A program made the translations under genes and the position numbers. Below the pieces are notes generated by a model, which worked only from the letters and a program-made list of their open reading frames with translations, was not told the origin of the DNA and did not search any database. Positions 1 through 6,855 of a DNA stretch of 64,000 nt are shown piece after piece. The DNA is from an uncultured Mycoplasmatota bacterium (GTDB lineage Bacteria; Bacillota_I; Bacilli_A; RF39; UBA660): contig URLV01000001.1 in assembly GCA_900548725.1 (NCBI GenBank), positions 44,575 to 108,574 of the forward strand. The letters are read 5' to 3'. Every line of letters begins with the position of its first letter. The stretch's first letter is position 1.

Positions 1-86
1 TAATAAGTATATTTGTTTCTTGCTTGACTTTCTCCTGCAAAAGCAGCCATTAAATTAGCTTCTGTTTTACTTCCTTTTAATTCCAT
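1..86 (-). CDS. rbr: rubrerythrin, N-terminal part (runs off the window)
   Basis: The reverse strand from 86 reads MELKGSKTEANLMAAFAGES and then QARNKYTYY, the typical rubrerythrin opening with the first iron-ligand Glu (AGES) of the diiron four-helix domain. Rubrerythrins reduce hydrogen peroxide in the cytoplasm of anaerobes. The ATG at 86 is preceded by a strong GAAGGAGA ribosome site, and the gene begins five bases after the perR stop, so the two are co-transcribed. Only 28 residues are visible; the C-terminal rubredoxin domain cannot be checked. Confidence 0.85.
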   Translation of the reverse strand, partial: MELKGSKTEANLMAAFAGESQARNKYTY

Positions 87-90
87 TTTT

Positions 91-459
91 TCATTTCTCC
101 TTCTCTAAACATTCTTTACATTTTCCAATAAAACTTAAATCGTAATTCATTACTTCATAATCTTTTATATTAGGTAATTTTTTTATATAATCATACATAA
201 CATCATCTATTTTACCACAAATACTACATACAACATGAGCATGAATTATATTTTTATCAAATCTATCAACACCATCACTCATTTTTAATCTAATAATTTT
301 ATTCTCATCAACCAAATTATTTAGATTTCTATATACAGTACCTAAACTAATATTAGGAATTACTTTTCTTGCTTCCAAATAAACTCCATTTGCATTTAGA
401 TGATTAAAACTATTATTTATTATATTAAGTATTACTTCTTTTTGTTTAGTATTTCTCAA
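91..459 (-). CDS. perR: Fur-family peroxide/metal regulator, PerR-like
   Basis: This 122-residue protein has an N-terminal winged helix (SLGTVYRNLNNL, residues about 39-50, the Fur/PerR recognition helix) and a C-terminal metal-binding dimerisation domain with HAHVVCSICG near residue 74 and a closing CKEC. The two CxxC pairs form the structural zinc site of the family. Family and context (rubrerythrin directly downstream, palindromic operator upstream) favour PerR over Fur or Zur. It probably represses itself and rubrerythrin and releases DNA when metal-catalysed oxidation damages a histidine. The start is a TTG at 459 behind GAGGTG. At 122 residues it is shorter than the usual 140-150, lacking the N-terminal extension. 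Confidence 0.8.
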   Translation of the reverse strand: MRNTKQKEVILNIINNSFNHLNANGVYLEARKVIPNISLGTVYRNLNNLVDENKIIRLKMSDGVDRFDKNIIHAHVVCSICGKIDDVMYDYIKKLPNIKDYEVMNYDLSFIGKCKECLEKEK

Positions 460-470
460 ACAATCACCTC

Positions 471-523
471 TTATTAGTAATGATTACTAATAAAACTATA
501 CTACATTTTAAACTACAATGCAA
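471..523 (-). promoter_or_regulatory. perR-rbr promoter and PerR-type operator
   Basis: A perfect 23-bp palindrome (471-493, 11-bp arms around a central G at 482) resembles an extended Per box: TTAGTAAT-G-ATTACTAA against the consensus TTATAAT-N-ATTATAA. Upstream on the minus strand lie a -35 TTGCAT (518-523) and a -10 TATAGT (495-500) with a 17-bp spacer. The palindrome therefore sits at the transcription start, between the promoter and the perR ribosome site, where a bound repressor would block initiation. Confidence 0.7.
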
Positions 524-688
524 TAAAAAAAGACAATATTTGTCACAATTTGATAAGTTTTTAGAAGTTTTGTCGAAAGTCTTTAAATTAAAATTAATTT
601 ATATTAATATAACTAATCGAACGTCTGGGTTGATGTCTACCTTACTAACTGAATTATTAAAGAGTATAAGCAGTAAGGTGGTGATATT

Positions 689-763
689 ATGTTCAAAAAT
701 TTAGAAAAATTTATGAATAGAATCATTGTTATTTTAATATTACTCTTCTTAGATAAAGAATAA
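689..763 (+). CDS. small hydrophobic peptide, probable type I toxin
   Basis: This 24-residue ORF begins MFKNLEKFMNR, continues with an uninterrupted hydrophobic stretch of about ten residues (IIVILILLFL) and ends DKE. A single membrane segment with charged ends is the common form of Fst/TxpA-like type I toxins that damage the inner membrane. The ATG is preceded by AAGGTGGTGATATT, a good ribosome site. The ORF lies inside nested inverted repeats and opposite a convergent promoter. There is no conserved domain to confirm it; the assignment rests on peptide form and locus architecture. Other possibilities are a leader peptide or chance. Confidence 0.6.
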   Translation: MFKNLEKFMNRIIVILILLFLDKE

Positions 764-774
764 TTAAATTAAAA

Positions 775-857
775 TAAAAACATCCGCCACTCAGTTAGGA
801 CGGATTTCTACTCTCAAGGTAGACAATCTAACCTACAGGGGGTAGACGTTCTACTTA
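775..857 (-). ncRNA. predicted antisense RNA (type I antitoxin)
   Basis: On the minus strand a near-consensus promoter, TTGACA (886-891), 17-bp spacer, TATTAT (863-868), would start an RNA near 857. It would run leftward over the 3' tail of the toxin message and end at a hairpin with stem ATCCG/CGGAT (782-805) followed by a U-run on the minus strand (781-775). The product would be about 80 nt and fully complementary to the toxin mRNA 3' region. No coding potential is apparent. Confidence 0.6.
782..806. terminator. hairpin shared by toxin mRNA and antisense RNA
   Basis: ATCCG (782-786) pairs with CGGAT (801-805), extended by CC/GG across one bulged A. An A-run on the left gives a U-run for the minus-strand RNA. 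The loop contains TCAGTTAG, one of the blocks complementary to the toxin leader, so the loop may also be the site of first contact between the RNAs. Confidence 0.55.
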
Positions 858-1042
858 ATCAAATAATAGCATTTGATATTAGTTTTGTCAAATGCTTTTT
901 TATTATGATTATGTATGTTTATTTTCCATAAATTCTAATTTTACATTTTTTTACATCAATTTAACTATGAATAATACGTTTTTTTGTTGATAATGTTATA
1001 CTATAAATAGAATAACTTTGTAAATATTATAGGAGAATTTAT

Positions 1043-3976
1043 ATGTTTGAAAAAATTAAATTAAAAAACATTATAGGTAAGATAAAGAAAAATAGTGATT
1101 CAAAAAAAATAGAAATATTATATAGTAATTTAGGAGCTAAATTAAAAAATAATATAGAGTTATGTGACTTAATATTTCAGAAAGATAAAACTTTATTAAA
1201 AATCTTACCATTTGAATATCAATTAGATAAATTAAACACTAATAAAGATAATTATAATTATAAAAATATTATAAAACTTGTTTCTAACGACGTAAATCAT
1301 GAATATTTAAAAAATAATATTTCTGATACATATGTATTATCCAATTATATAGACAATAATCCAGATTTTTTAAAAGAATATTTATTAAATAACTTAGAGT
1401 TATTGAATGATATTACAATTAAGAAGTATGCAAGAGAGACTATGTTAAACTTTTTAGCAACAACTAATTTGTTAGATAAAATTATAAATAATGAAGAAAT
1501 ATTAAAAAATAATGAGTTAGTATTTGATATTTTAAAGAAGGATAATAATTTAATGAATTTAGTTTCTAGCGAAATTAGATTAAATTTTTTCTTATCTGAA
1601 ACAAATCATATTTACACTGATGATGTAAGCGATTTAAAGTTATTTCAATATTTAACTTCAAAAGAAAAAGAGCTAGCATTTATAGAAACAATAAATAGAA
1701 AAGGAAGTAGAATAAGTAATAATGAACTAGAATTTTTAATTAGTAAAATGGATGCTGAATTGCAAAAAAAGGTTGCATTAATTAATTTGGATTTTATTAA
1801 ATATTGTAATAAAGAAGTTCAATTAGATTTATTTTATACTGATAATACATTAATTAAATATTTAGATGAAAACACTAGAATTGAAGCCTTAAATGAAATT
1901 CCTAATGCAATATATAATATGAGAGAAGAGATCACAAACTATTCATATGAGAAATTTAATAACTTAAATGTGAATAATTTAAATATAAATGATTTAATTA
2001 AATCTTCTATATTTAATGCAAAAGGTTCAACATTGGATATTGCTTCAACCAACGGAAATTATGATATGTTTTATGGTATAAATCAGTATACTAAGTCACA
2101 ATATGATTTTTATCAAAGAATGAGTGACGAACAAATTGCAAGATTATGTATGTATGATACAAATTATATTCTTCCCATCGCTAATGTAAATCAAGAAAAT
2201 TTATTAAATGCAAAATCTAGAATTAAAAATATTTTTAAATTAATTTATGGTGAAGAAATTCAAAAAAAATATTCTGAACTAATAGATGTTATAATGGATA
2301 ATTATCATTTTGATTGTATAGACAATCCTAATTGCATAATAGATTCTTTTAAAATTATTTTTAACAAAGATATTATAAAAAGTAATGATGTAGATTTAAT
2401 AAATAAATACATTATAAGTAATATAAATAATAATACAAATAAGGATTTATTTAATAATATAATGGAAAATGCATATGGAAATAATGCAAAGGAAATATTA
2501 AATTCTAGAATTAATTTAAATGAACATAATATCAATAGTTTAGAAATTTTTAATCCCATTATAGTTGAAAAATTCGGTATTGGTTTAATTCATGATTTAA
2601 TAAGCTATAATATATCAAATATGTCATATTTTTTAAGTTTAGTAAAAGATAATAAAAAATTATCTAATTTGTCTGATTTATATGAATTAGAATCAAATAT
2701 ATATGGCAAAAACATTTCGACTTTTCAAAGAACACTAAATGACTACGATAAAATGGAAAGTTTACTAAATGATATTGGAGAAAATGAATTAAGCGATGTT
2801 GAATTAAATAATTTATATAGTTTAATTATTAATAGAAATTATGGTGAAATTATAAAAAAAGATGATTTAATAAACTATGAAAACATCGTTAAAGATAAAC
2901 TATTAAAGGAAATAAGTAATATAACTAATCTAGACTATATCAAAGAAAAGATATGTTTAGGAATATTTGGAAACAATTATAAAAATAATACTGAAAAAAA
3001 TGATGAAAATGTCTTTTCATATTTAAAAATGTATAATGCTTCTAATGCATATAATAATGATTTATTAACCCTCAATGAAAAAATTATGTTAGATTTCATA
3101 GATGTAATCAGTAAAGAAAATAATAAAAATATTATTATTGAGTTAATAACTAATTTATTTCAGGAAAAAAATGTGCTAGGTAATATAGATTTTATAACTG
3201 CTTTTAAAAAGATTGAAAATAATCAAGAAAAATTATTAAATGATAATTTAGTTAGTGTAGAAAAATTAGAAAATGAATTATCAAAAGATAATGGTAATGT
3301 AATAAAAATATTTAAAAATGGAGTTCCAATTTATATTTTAAATGGAATTGATTTTGGGATACTACGTCATAATATTGGAGGAACTAATAATGGTTATATA
3401 TATAATGCTATTAATAATGGTAATTCATTAGATAATATTGAAAAGTTTGAGGAACAATTTGGGAGTTCTACTATTTCAATGTCGTATAGCTCTAATAACA
3501 GAAATTATATTACTTATGATCATGATATATTGAAGACTTTTCTTGGATTCGGTTATTCAAAAATTCCAGATAACGCTATTGTAGGAATGGATGCAGGTAA
3601 AGGAACAAGAGATATCAGTACGGAACACGCTCCAAAATTAACTACTTCTTTTGCCAAAAATGGTTCAATAAATTTTGATGAAGTACATAATTCAAATAGA
3701 AGTGAAGAAGTTTCTATGTATAGAAGATTAAGAAATCAAGAATTAATAACAAATGAAAATCTAGGTGGTAGATATGATTTTGATTATTTTAGTGGATTTA
3801 TTAATGTTAGTAATTTAGAAAATTTGGAAAATCTTAGTTTGCACATTGATAGAGTTAATGTTTATGAAGAAGCAAAAAAAAGAAATATACCTATTATTTT
3901 AGTTAACTGCTATGCTTATGCAAAAAATAAAGATAACGAAGAAAAAATTGAAATAGAGAAAGGAATTTCTAAATGA
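1043..3976 (+). CDS. large helical-repeat protein of unknown function
   Basis: This 977-residue cytoplasmic protein has no signal peptide or membrane segment and is preceded by a good AGGAGAA site. Residues about 215-295 contain degenerate helical repeats of 19-22 residues, each ending in a motif like LDFIKY, TLIKY or NAIYNM, resembling DUF4116-type repeats. The last 230 residues are different: more beta-rich, with YILNGIDFGILRHNIGG (about 755), FLGFGYSKIP, VGMDAGKGTRD and FDEVHNSNRSEEVSMYRR, which looks like a compact folded, possibly enzymatic, domain. A long helical scaffold with a C-terminal domain suggests an effector or toxin-like design, but I do not recognise the family. It is transcribed against most neighbours and overlaps the next small ORF. 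Confidence 0.75.
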   Translation: MFEKIKLKNIIGKIKKNSDSKKIEILYSNLGAKLKNNIELCDLIFQKDKTLLKILPFEYQLDKLNTNKDNYNYKNIIKLVSNDVNHEYLKNNISDTYVLSNYIDNNPDFLKEYLLNNLELLNDITIKKYARETMLNFLATTNLLDKIINNEEILKNNELVFDILKKDNNLMNLVSSEIRLNFFLSETNHIYTDDVSDLKLFQYLTSKEKELAFIETINRKGSRISNNELEFLISKMDAELQKKVALINLDFIKYCNKEVQLDLFYTDNTLIKYLDENTRIEALNEIPNAIYNMREEITNYSYEKFNNLNVNNLNINDLIKSSIFNAKGSTLDIASTNGNYDMFYGINQYTKSQYDFYQRMSDEQIARLCMYDTNYILPIANVNQENLLNAKSRIKNIFKLIYGEEIQKKYSELIDVIMDNYHFDCIDNPNCIIDSFKIIFNKDIIKSNDVDLINKYIISNINNNTNKDLFNNIMENAYGNNAKEILNSRINLNEHNINSLEIFNPIIVEKFGIGLIHDLISYNISNMSYFLSLVKDNKKLSNLSDLYELESNIYGKNISTFQRTLNDYDKMESLLNDIGENELSDVELNNLYSLIINRNYGEIIKKDDLINYENIVKDKLLKEISNITNLDYIKEKICLGIFGNNYKNNTEKNDENVFSYLKMYNASNAYNNDLLTLNEKIMLDFIDVISKENNKNIIIELITNLFQEKNVLGNIDFITAFKKIENNQEKLLNDNLVSVEKLENELSKDNGNVIKIFKNGVPIYILNGIDFGILRHNIGGTNNGYIYNAINNGNSLDNIEKFEEQFGSSTISMSYSSNNRNYITYDHDILKTFLGFGYSKIPDNAIVGMDAGKGTRDISTEHAPKLTTSFAKNGSINFDEVHNSNRSEEVSMYRRLRNQELITNENLGGRYDFDYFSGFINVSNLENLENLSLHIDRVNVYEEAKKRNIPIILVNCYAYAKNKDNEEKIEIEKGISK

Positions 3977-4143
3977 AAAAAGAGTATTTAAAAACAAAAA
4001 TGAATACAGATAATAGTAAAACCTTAAAATATTTAAAAGCAGTGTATAAAGTTGTAGATAATAACAGTGATATGCGTAATAGCAAAACGATTAAAAGAAT
4101 GTTAAAATATGATAAAAATAAGAATAAAGATTTAAATGATTAA
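3973..4143 (+). CDS. small basic protein coupled to the 977-residue gene
   Basis: This 56-residue lysine-rich ORF starts MKKEYLKTKMNTDNSKTLKY and overlaps the stop of the preceding gene by ATGA, implying translational coupling. No domain is recognised. Its very basic, Asn/Lys-rich composition could reflect nucleic-acid contact or only the AT bias. As partner of an effector-like protein it could be a chaperone or antitoxin, which is speculation. Confidence 0.55.
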   Translation: MKKEYLKTKMNTDNSKTLKYLKAVYKVVDNNSDMRNSKTIKRMLKYDKNKNKDLND

Positions 4144-4287
4144 TTTTAGATAAAAAAATTAACACAACAAATAATTATAAGAGTAATTTATAAAATTGAA
4201 AAAATTTTACTACATAATAAAAAAAAATGTTGTTTCACTTGTTTGTGAAATAGAAAAAGAATTAAAACATATAAAAGAGCAAAAAAA

Positions 4288-4317
4288 TAAAAAGAACTTT
4301 ATATTAAATTCTTTTTT
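4288..4317 (+). terminator. possible bidirectional terminator
   Basis: AAAAAGAA (4289-4296) pairs with TTCTTTTTT (4309-4317), with a T-run on the plus strand and an A-run on the left. It lies between the plus-strand pair ending at 4143 and the minus-strand gene ending at 4382. The stem is weak and all A/T except two pairs. Confidence 0.35.
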
Positions 4318-4381
4318 ATTTTTTCATTAATTAGTTCAGTCGAAATCAAAATATTATTTATTAGCATAAACTAACTACTTA

Positions 4382-5011
4382 TTACAATATTATATCTTGT
4401 ATACCAACTTCTAAAATTTCATCATTTGCCCAAACAACAGCAAGTCCGTTTTCAATATCTTCTTTAAAATTGTACAATATAGCAAACTTGCAATATTCTT
4501 TATCTTTACTTTCTCTTTTTATATAAATTTGCTTTGGAATAATATATTTATAAAAATTTGTATCATCTAATTCTATATTATATTTTTTTTGACAATAATC
4601 TTTTAATACACTATATGATTTAAAAAATATTTCTTTTATATTATCCATAAATTTATTAAATGTTCTATTTTGTAATATAGTTATTTCTTCATTATCAAAA
4701 ACGTCAAATTTAATTTTTAAATTAATATATCTATTTAAAAAATTATAATTTAAAATATATTCGTTTTTTTTAGATTTCATTTCTTCTTTTATTCTAATTT
4801 TATTTAATTTAATATAATAATATTCACAAGCACTTTCTTCATCATTAAATTCTTTTAATGCACAACGAGTTCCTCTCTCGTAAAAAAAGACTAGCCATTT
4901 ATCACTTTCTTCCATAATACAATATTTATTATCACTTGCTCTACCAAAAAACATTTTATTTTCAAGTTCTTTGTAAGGCTCTAATTTTTCTTTTAATTCA
5001 TTTAATTTCAT
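4382..5011 (-). CDS. hypothetical protein, N-terminus resembling immunity proteins
   Basis: This soluble protein of 209 residues has a strong GGGAGGG ribosome site before the ATG. The first 75 residues (MFFGRASDNKYCIMEESDKW, then LVFFYERGTRCALKEFNDEESACEYYY) follow the pattern of small Imm59-like immunity domains: a strand carrying 'ERG', then a phenylalanine-acidic-acidic motif and a helix with an 'EACEYYY' type ending. The rest (about 85-209) is unfamiliar. The gene is convergent with the large effector-like gene at 1043, which would suit an immunity role, but the family call is from memory of the motif pattern only. Confidence 0.45.
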   Translation of the reverse strand: MKLNELKEKLEPYKELENKMFFGRASDNKYCIMEESDKWLVFFYERGTRCALKEFNDEESACEYYYIKLNKIRIKEEMKSKKNEYILNYNFLNRYINLKIKFDVFDNEEITILQNRTFNKFMDNIKEIFFKSYSVLKDYCQKKYNIELDDTNFYKYIIPKQIYIKRESKDKEYCKFAILYNFKEDIENGLAVVWANDEILEVGIQDIIL

Positions 5012-5137
5012 AAGCCCTCCCTTTCTAAATTGATAATTTAATTAAAATATTAAAACAAAATATAAATTAAACCTCATATTATCAACCTTATTCTTTATTT
5101 GATTATATCATTTTTAATTATTTTAAACAAACATAAA

Positions 5138-6043
5138 CTATTCAGTCATTTTTCCTTTTCTATACATAACTAAAAACTCATCTAATGGTTTAACTAAACT
5201 ATTATCTCGTACACCAACAATACATTCTATGTTATCAGATAAATAAGATTTAAATAACTTAGTAAATTCTTCAGTATTCATTATGCTATCATAGTTATCT
5301 AATACTACTACATATTCATCTTTGCTATCAATCATTTCATTTATAATATTAATTAAAGCATTCTCTATAATAATATTAAATATAGTCTTTTGACTAAAAT
5401 TAGTTAATAATATAACTTGATTTTTACTCTTTAATTCAATACCTCTATCAACACTAATTTTATCTAATAAATTAGGTCTATGAGCAAAATATCCTAAATA
5501 TTGTTTTAAAACAGACATTATTCCACCTTTAGTTTCTACTGGTGCATTTATTACACTTGATGTAATTATATTTATGTAATTCAAAACATCTAAATTATTA
5601 ATATATTTAGTCATCTCATCCATTTCATCTATACTTACTTTTATTATTTCTTTTAAATTTAAACTTCTATTATTATTTAAAATATATAAACATATTCCAG
5701 TAAACATACTTCTAGCAGCATTATCCCAATAAGGATCAACACTATCTTCAGTGTGAATTAATAATTTTCCAAAATTTACTATCTTTTCTATTGCGTCATC
5801 TATATTTCCATTTTTAAATAATTTTTCTGCATCGTATAAAGGATTATAAGCAATATTGCTATTTAAATCACTTATATCTAATTTAATTATTTCATAATTA
5901 GTATTTTTAAATAATTCTTCATACTCTTTCTTAGTATCAAGTATTAGCATACTCTTATTTTTATTTATTAACTCATTAACTCTTTTCTTTATTGCATTTG
6001 TTTTACCAGTACTTTCAAAATCTTCATATAATTTTTTTCTCAT
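5138..6043 (-). CDS. truncated VirD4/TraG-like ATPase domain protein
   Basis: This 301-residue protein matches the nucleotide-binding core of VirD4/TraG coupling proteins: FESTGKTNAIKKR at the P-loop position, SMLILDTKKEYEELF (the family's 'D-K-E' strand), SNIAYNPL, and DPYWDNAARSMFTGI (the family's 'FW..AA..L' helix). The N-terminal membrane anchor is absent and the protein starts ten residues before the P-loop. Walker A has Asp where a small residue is expected, and the Walker B region (VVVLDNYDS) has DN instead of DE. It is the last gene of an operon with a coiled-coil protein and a MerR regulator. No other conjugation gene is present, so it is either a remnant or a repurposed domain. Confidence 0.6.
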   Translation of the reverse strand: MRKKLYEDFESTGKTNAIKKRVNELINKNKSMLILDTKKEYEELFKNTNYEIIKLDISDLNSNIAYNPLYDAEKLFKNGNIDDAIEKIVNFGKLLIHTEDSVDPYWDNAARSMFTGICLYILNNNRSLNLKEIIKVSIDEMDEMTKYINNLDVLNYINIITSSVINAPVETKGGIMSVLKQYLGYFAHRPNLLDKISVDRGIELKSKNQVILLTNFSQKTIFNIIIENALINIINEMIDSKDEYVVVLDNYDSIMNTEEFTKLFKSYLSDNIECIVGVRDNSLVKPLDEFLVMYRKGKMTE

Positions 6044-6102
6044 TTTTATATCTCCTTTTTTCTAGTATTTATATTACTTATTTCATAATCAAAATTATCT
6101 AA

Positions 6103-6447
6103 TTATATTTTACCATTAACAATATTACTTCTTGTTTTATCTATCATTTTTATTGTATTTTTCATTTCAATTATATTATTTAATAATTTTTCTCTTTGTT
6201 TTAAAAATATATCATCACTTAAATCATCTTTATATATTTTTATTTCTTCTAAACTAAAACCCATTTGTTTTAATAATATAATTGCATAATATTCACTAAC
6301 ATTATCTTCATCATAGTATCTATATGAAGTAAACTTATCTATAATTTTAGGTTTTAATAAATCTATTTCATCATAATATCTAATTGTTTTAATATTAGAT
6401 TTAACTACATTTGCAAATTCTCCTATCTTATACATATTAACCAACAC
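6103..6447 (-). CDS. MerR-family transcriptional regulator
   Basis: This is a short MerR protein with the winged helix at the N-terminus (YKIGEFANVVKSNIKTIRYY), the wing DEIDLLKPK, then YRYYDEDN and a C-terminal dimerisation helix. It has no large effector-binding domain, like the short MerR regulators of stress genes. A GTG at 6447 gives 114 residues; an ATG at 6435 begins at the canonical MYKIGEF and is equally likely. It lies second in a minus-strand operon whose promoter has the family's long spacer, so it probably regulates its own operon. Confidence 0.8.
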   Translation of the reverse strand: MLVNMYKIGEFANVVKSNIKTIRYYDEIDLLKPKIIDKFTSYRYYDEDNVSEYYAIILLKQMGFSLEEIKIYKDDLSDDIFLKQREKLLNNIIEMKNTIKMIDKTRSNIVNGKI

Positions 6448-6474
6448 TCTCTAAATTAAGTATATCATAATAAG

Positions 6475-6663
6475 TTAATACTTTAATATTTTCTTTCTAA
6501 TTCCACCATTAACTTTACTATATTCTAAATCACTTTTTAGTTGTTCATTTTTATACATTAATTCATCTATTATTCTTTGTTGCTCTTGATTAATAGAAGC
6601 TAACATCTTATTTTTGTAAATTAATGAGCTTATAGTATTCTTAATTTCTTTCAAATCTTGCAT
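6475..6663 (-). CDS. small coiled-coil protein
   Basis: This 62-residue protein starts at the ATG at 6663 behind GAAGGGAGGA; the upstream reading frame runs into the promoter. The sequence is a near-continuous heptad pattern (NTISSLIYKNKMLASINQEQ, then RIIDELMYKNEQLKSDLEY), predicting one long coiled coil. It is the first gene of the MerR operon. Function unknown; it could bridge the regulator or the VirD4-like product encoded downstream. Confidence 0.55.
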   Translation of the reverse strand: MQDLKEIKNTISSLIYKNKMLASINQEQQRIIDELMYKNEQLKSDLEYSKVNGGIRKKILKY

Positions 6664-6686
6664 ATCATTTCCTCCCTTCGTTAAGT

Positions 6687-6717
6687 AATATAACATTACA
6701 TCTAACTGGAGAGTCAA
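6687..6717 (-). promoter_or_regulatory. MerR-type promoter with 19-bp spacer
   Basis: The -35 TTGACT (6712-6717) and -10 TATATT (6687-6692) on the minus strand are separated by 19 bp, the hallmark of MerR-activated promoters. The spacer begins CTCCAGTTAG, the left half of the ACTCTCCAGTTAACTGGAGAGT-type operator known for several MerR proteins; the right half has drifted. It drives the coiled-coil, MerR and VirD4-like genes. Confidence 0.65.
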
Positions 6718-6817
6718 GTAAATAATATTGACATTAAGTTCAAGAATTTATAAAAATAATTCTCACTTTAAAATTATTGTTGATAGATAAAGAATAATCT
6801 AAGCAAAATGAAATAAA

Positions 6818-6848
6818 AAGAATATACTAAAACATAGCATACTCTCTT
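6818..6848 (-). terminator. terminator after the 316-residue gene
   Basis: On the minus strand AGAGTAT pairs with ATATTCT, allowing one G-U, followed by TTTTT. It lies just downstream of the stop at 6856. Confidence 0.4.
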
Positions 6849-6855
6849 TTCAAGT

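Larger units (their letters stand above)
619..851 (+). repeat. nested inverted repeats flanking a small toxin-like ORF
   Basis: Three blocks upstream of the small ORF at 689-763 are the exact reverse complement of three blocks downstream, in nested order: GAACGTCT (619-626) with 844-851, GTCTACCTT (635-643) with 816-824, and CTAACTGA (645-652) with 791-798. In a plus-strand RNA the 5' leader would pair with the 3' tail. Such long-range 5'-3' closure is typical of type I toxin mRNAs, whose toxin is not translated until the RNA is processed. The downstream blocks are also the region covered by the predicted antisense RNA. Confidence 0.75.

Noticed and set aside
480..704. 74-residue open frame overlapping the perR operator and toxin leader
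   Set aside because: Its start lies inside the operator palindrome with no ribosome site, and the region is better explained by regulatory RNA pairing.
2305..2559. Open frames opposite the 977-residue gene and opposite other long genes
   Set aside because: They lack ribosome sites and are mirror frames of well-supported coding regions.
5138..6043. Integrative conjugative element
   Set aside because: One degenerate VirD4-like domain protein with no relaxase, integrase, VirB4 or att repeats does not support an element.
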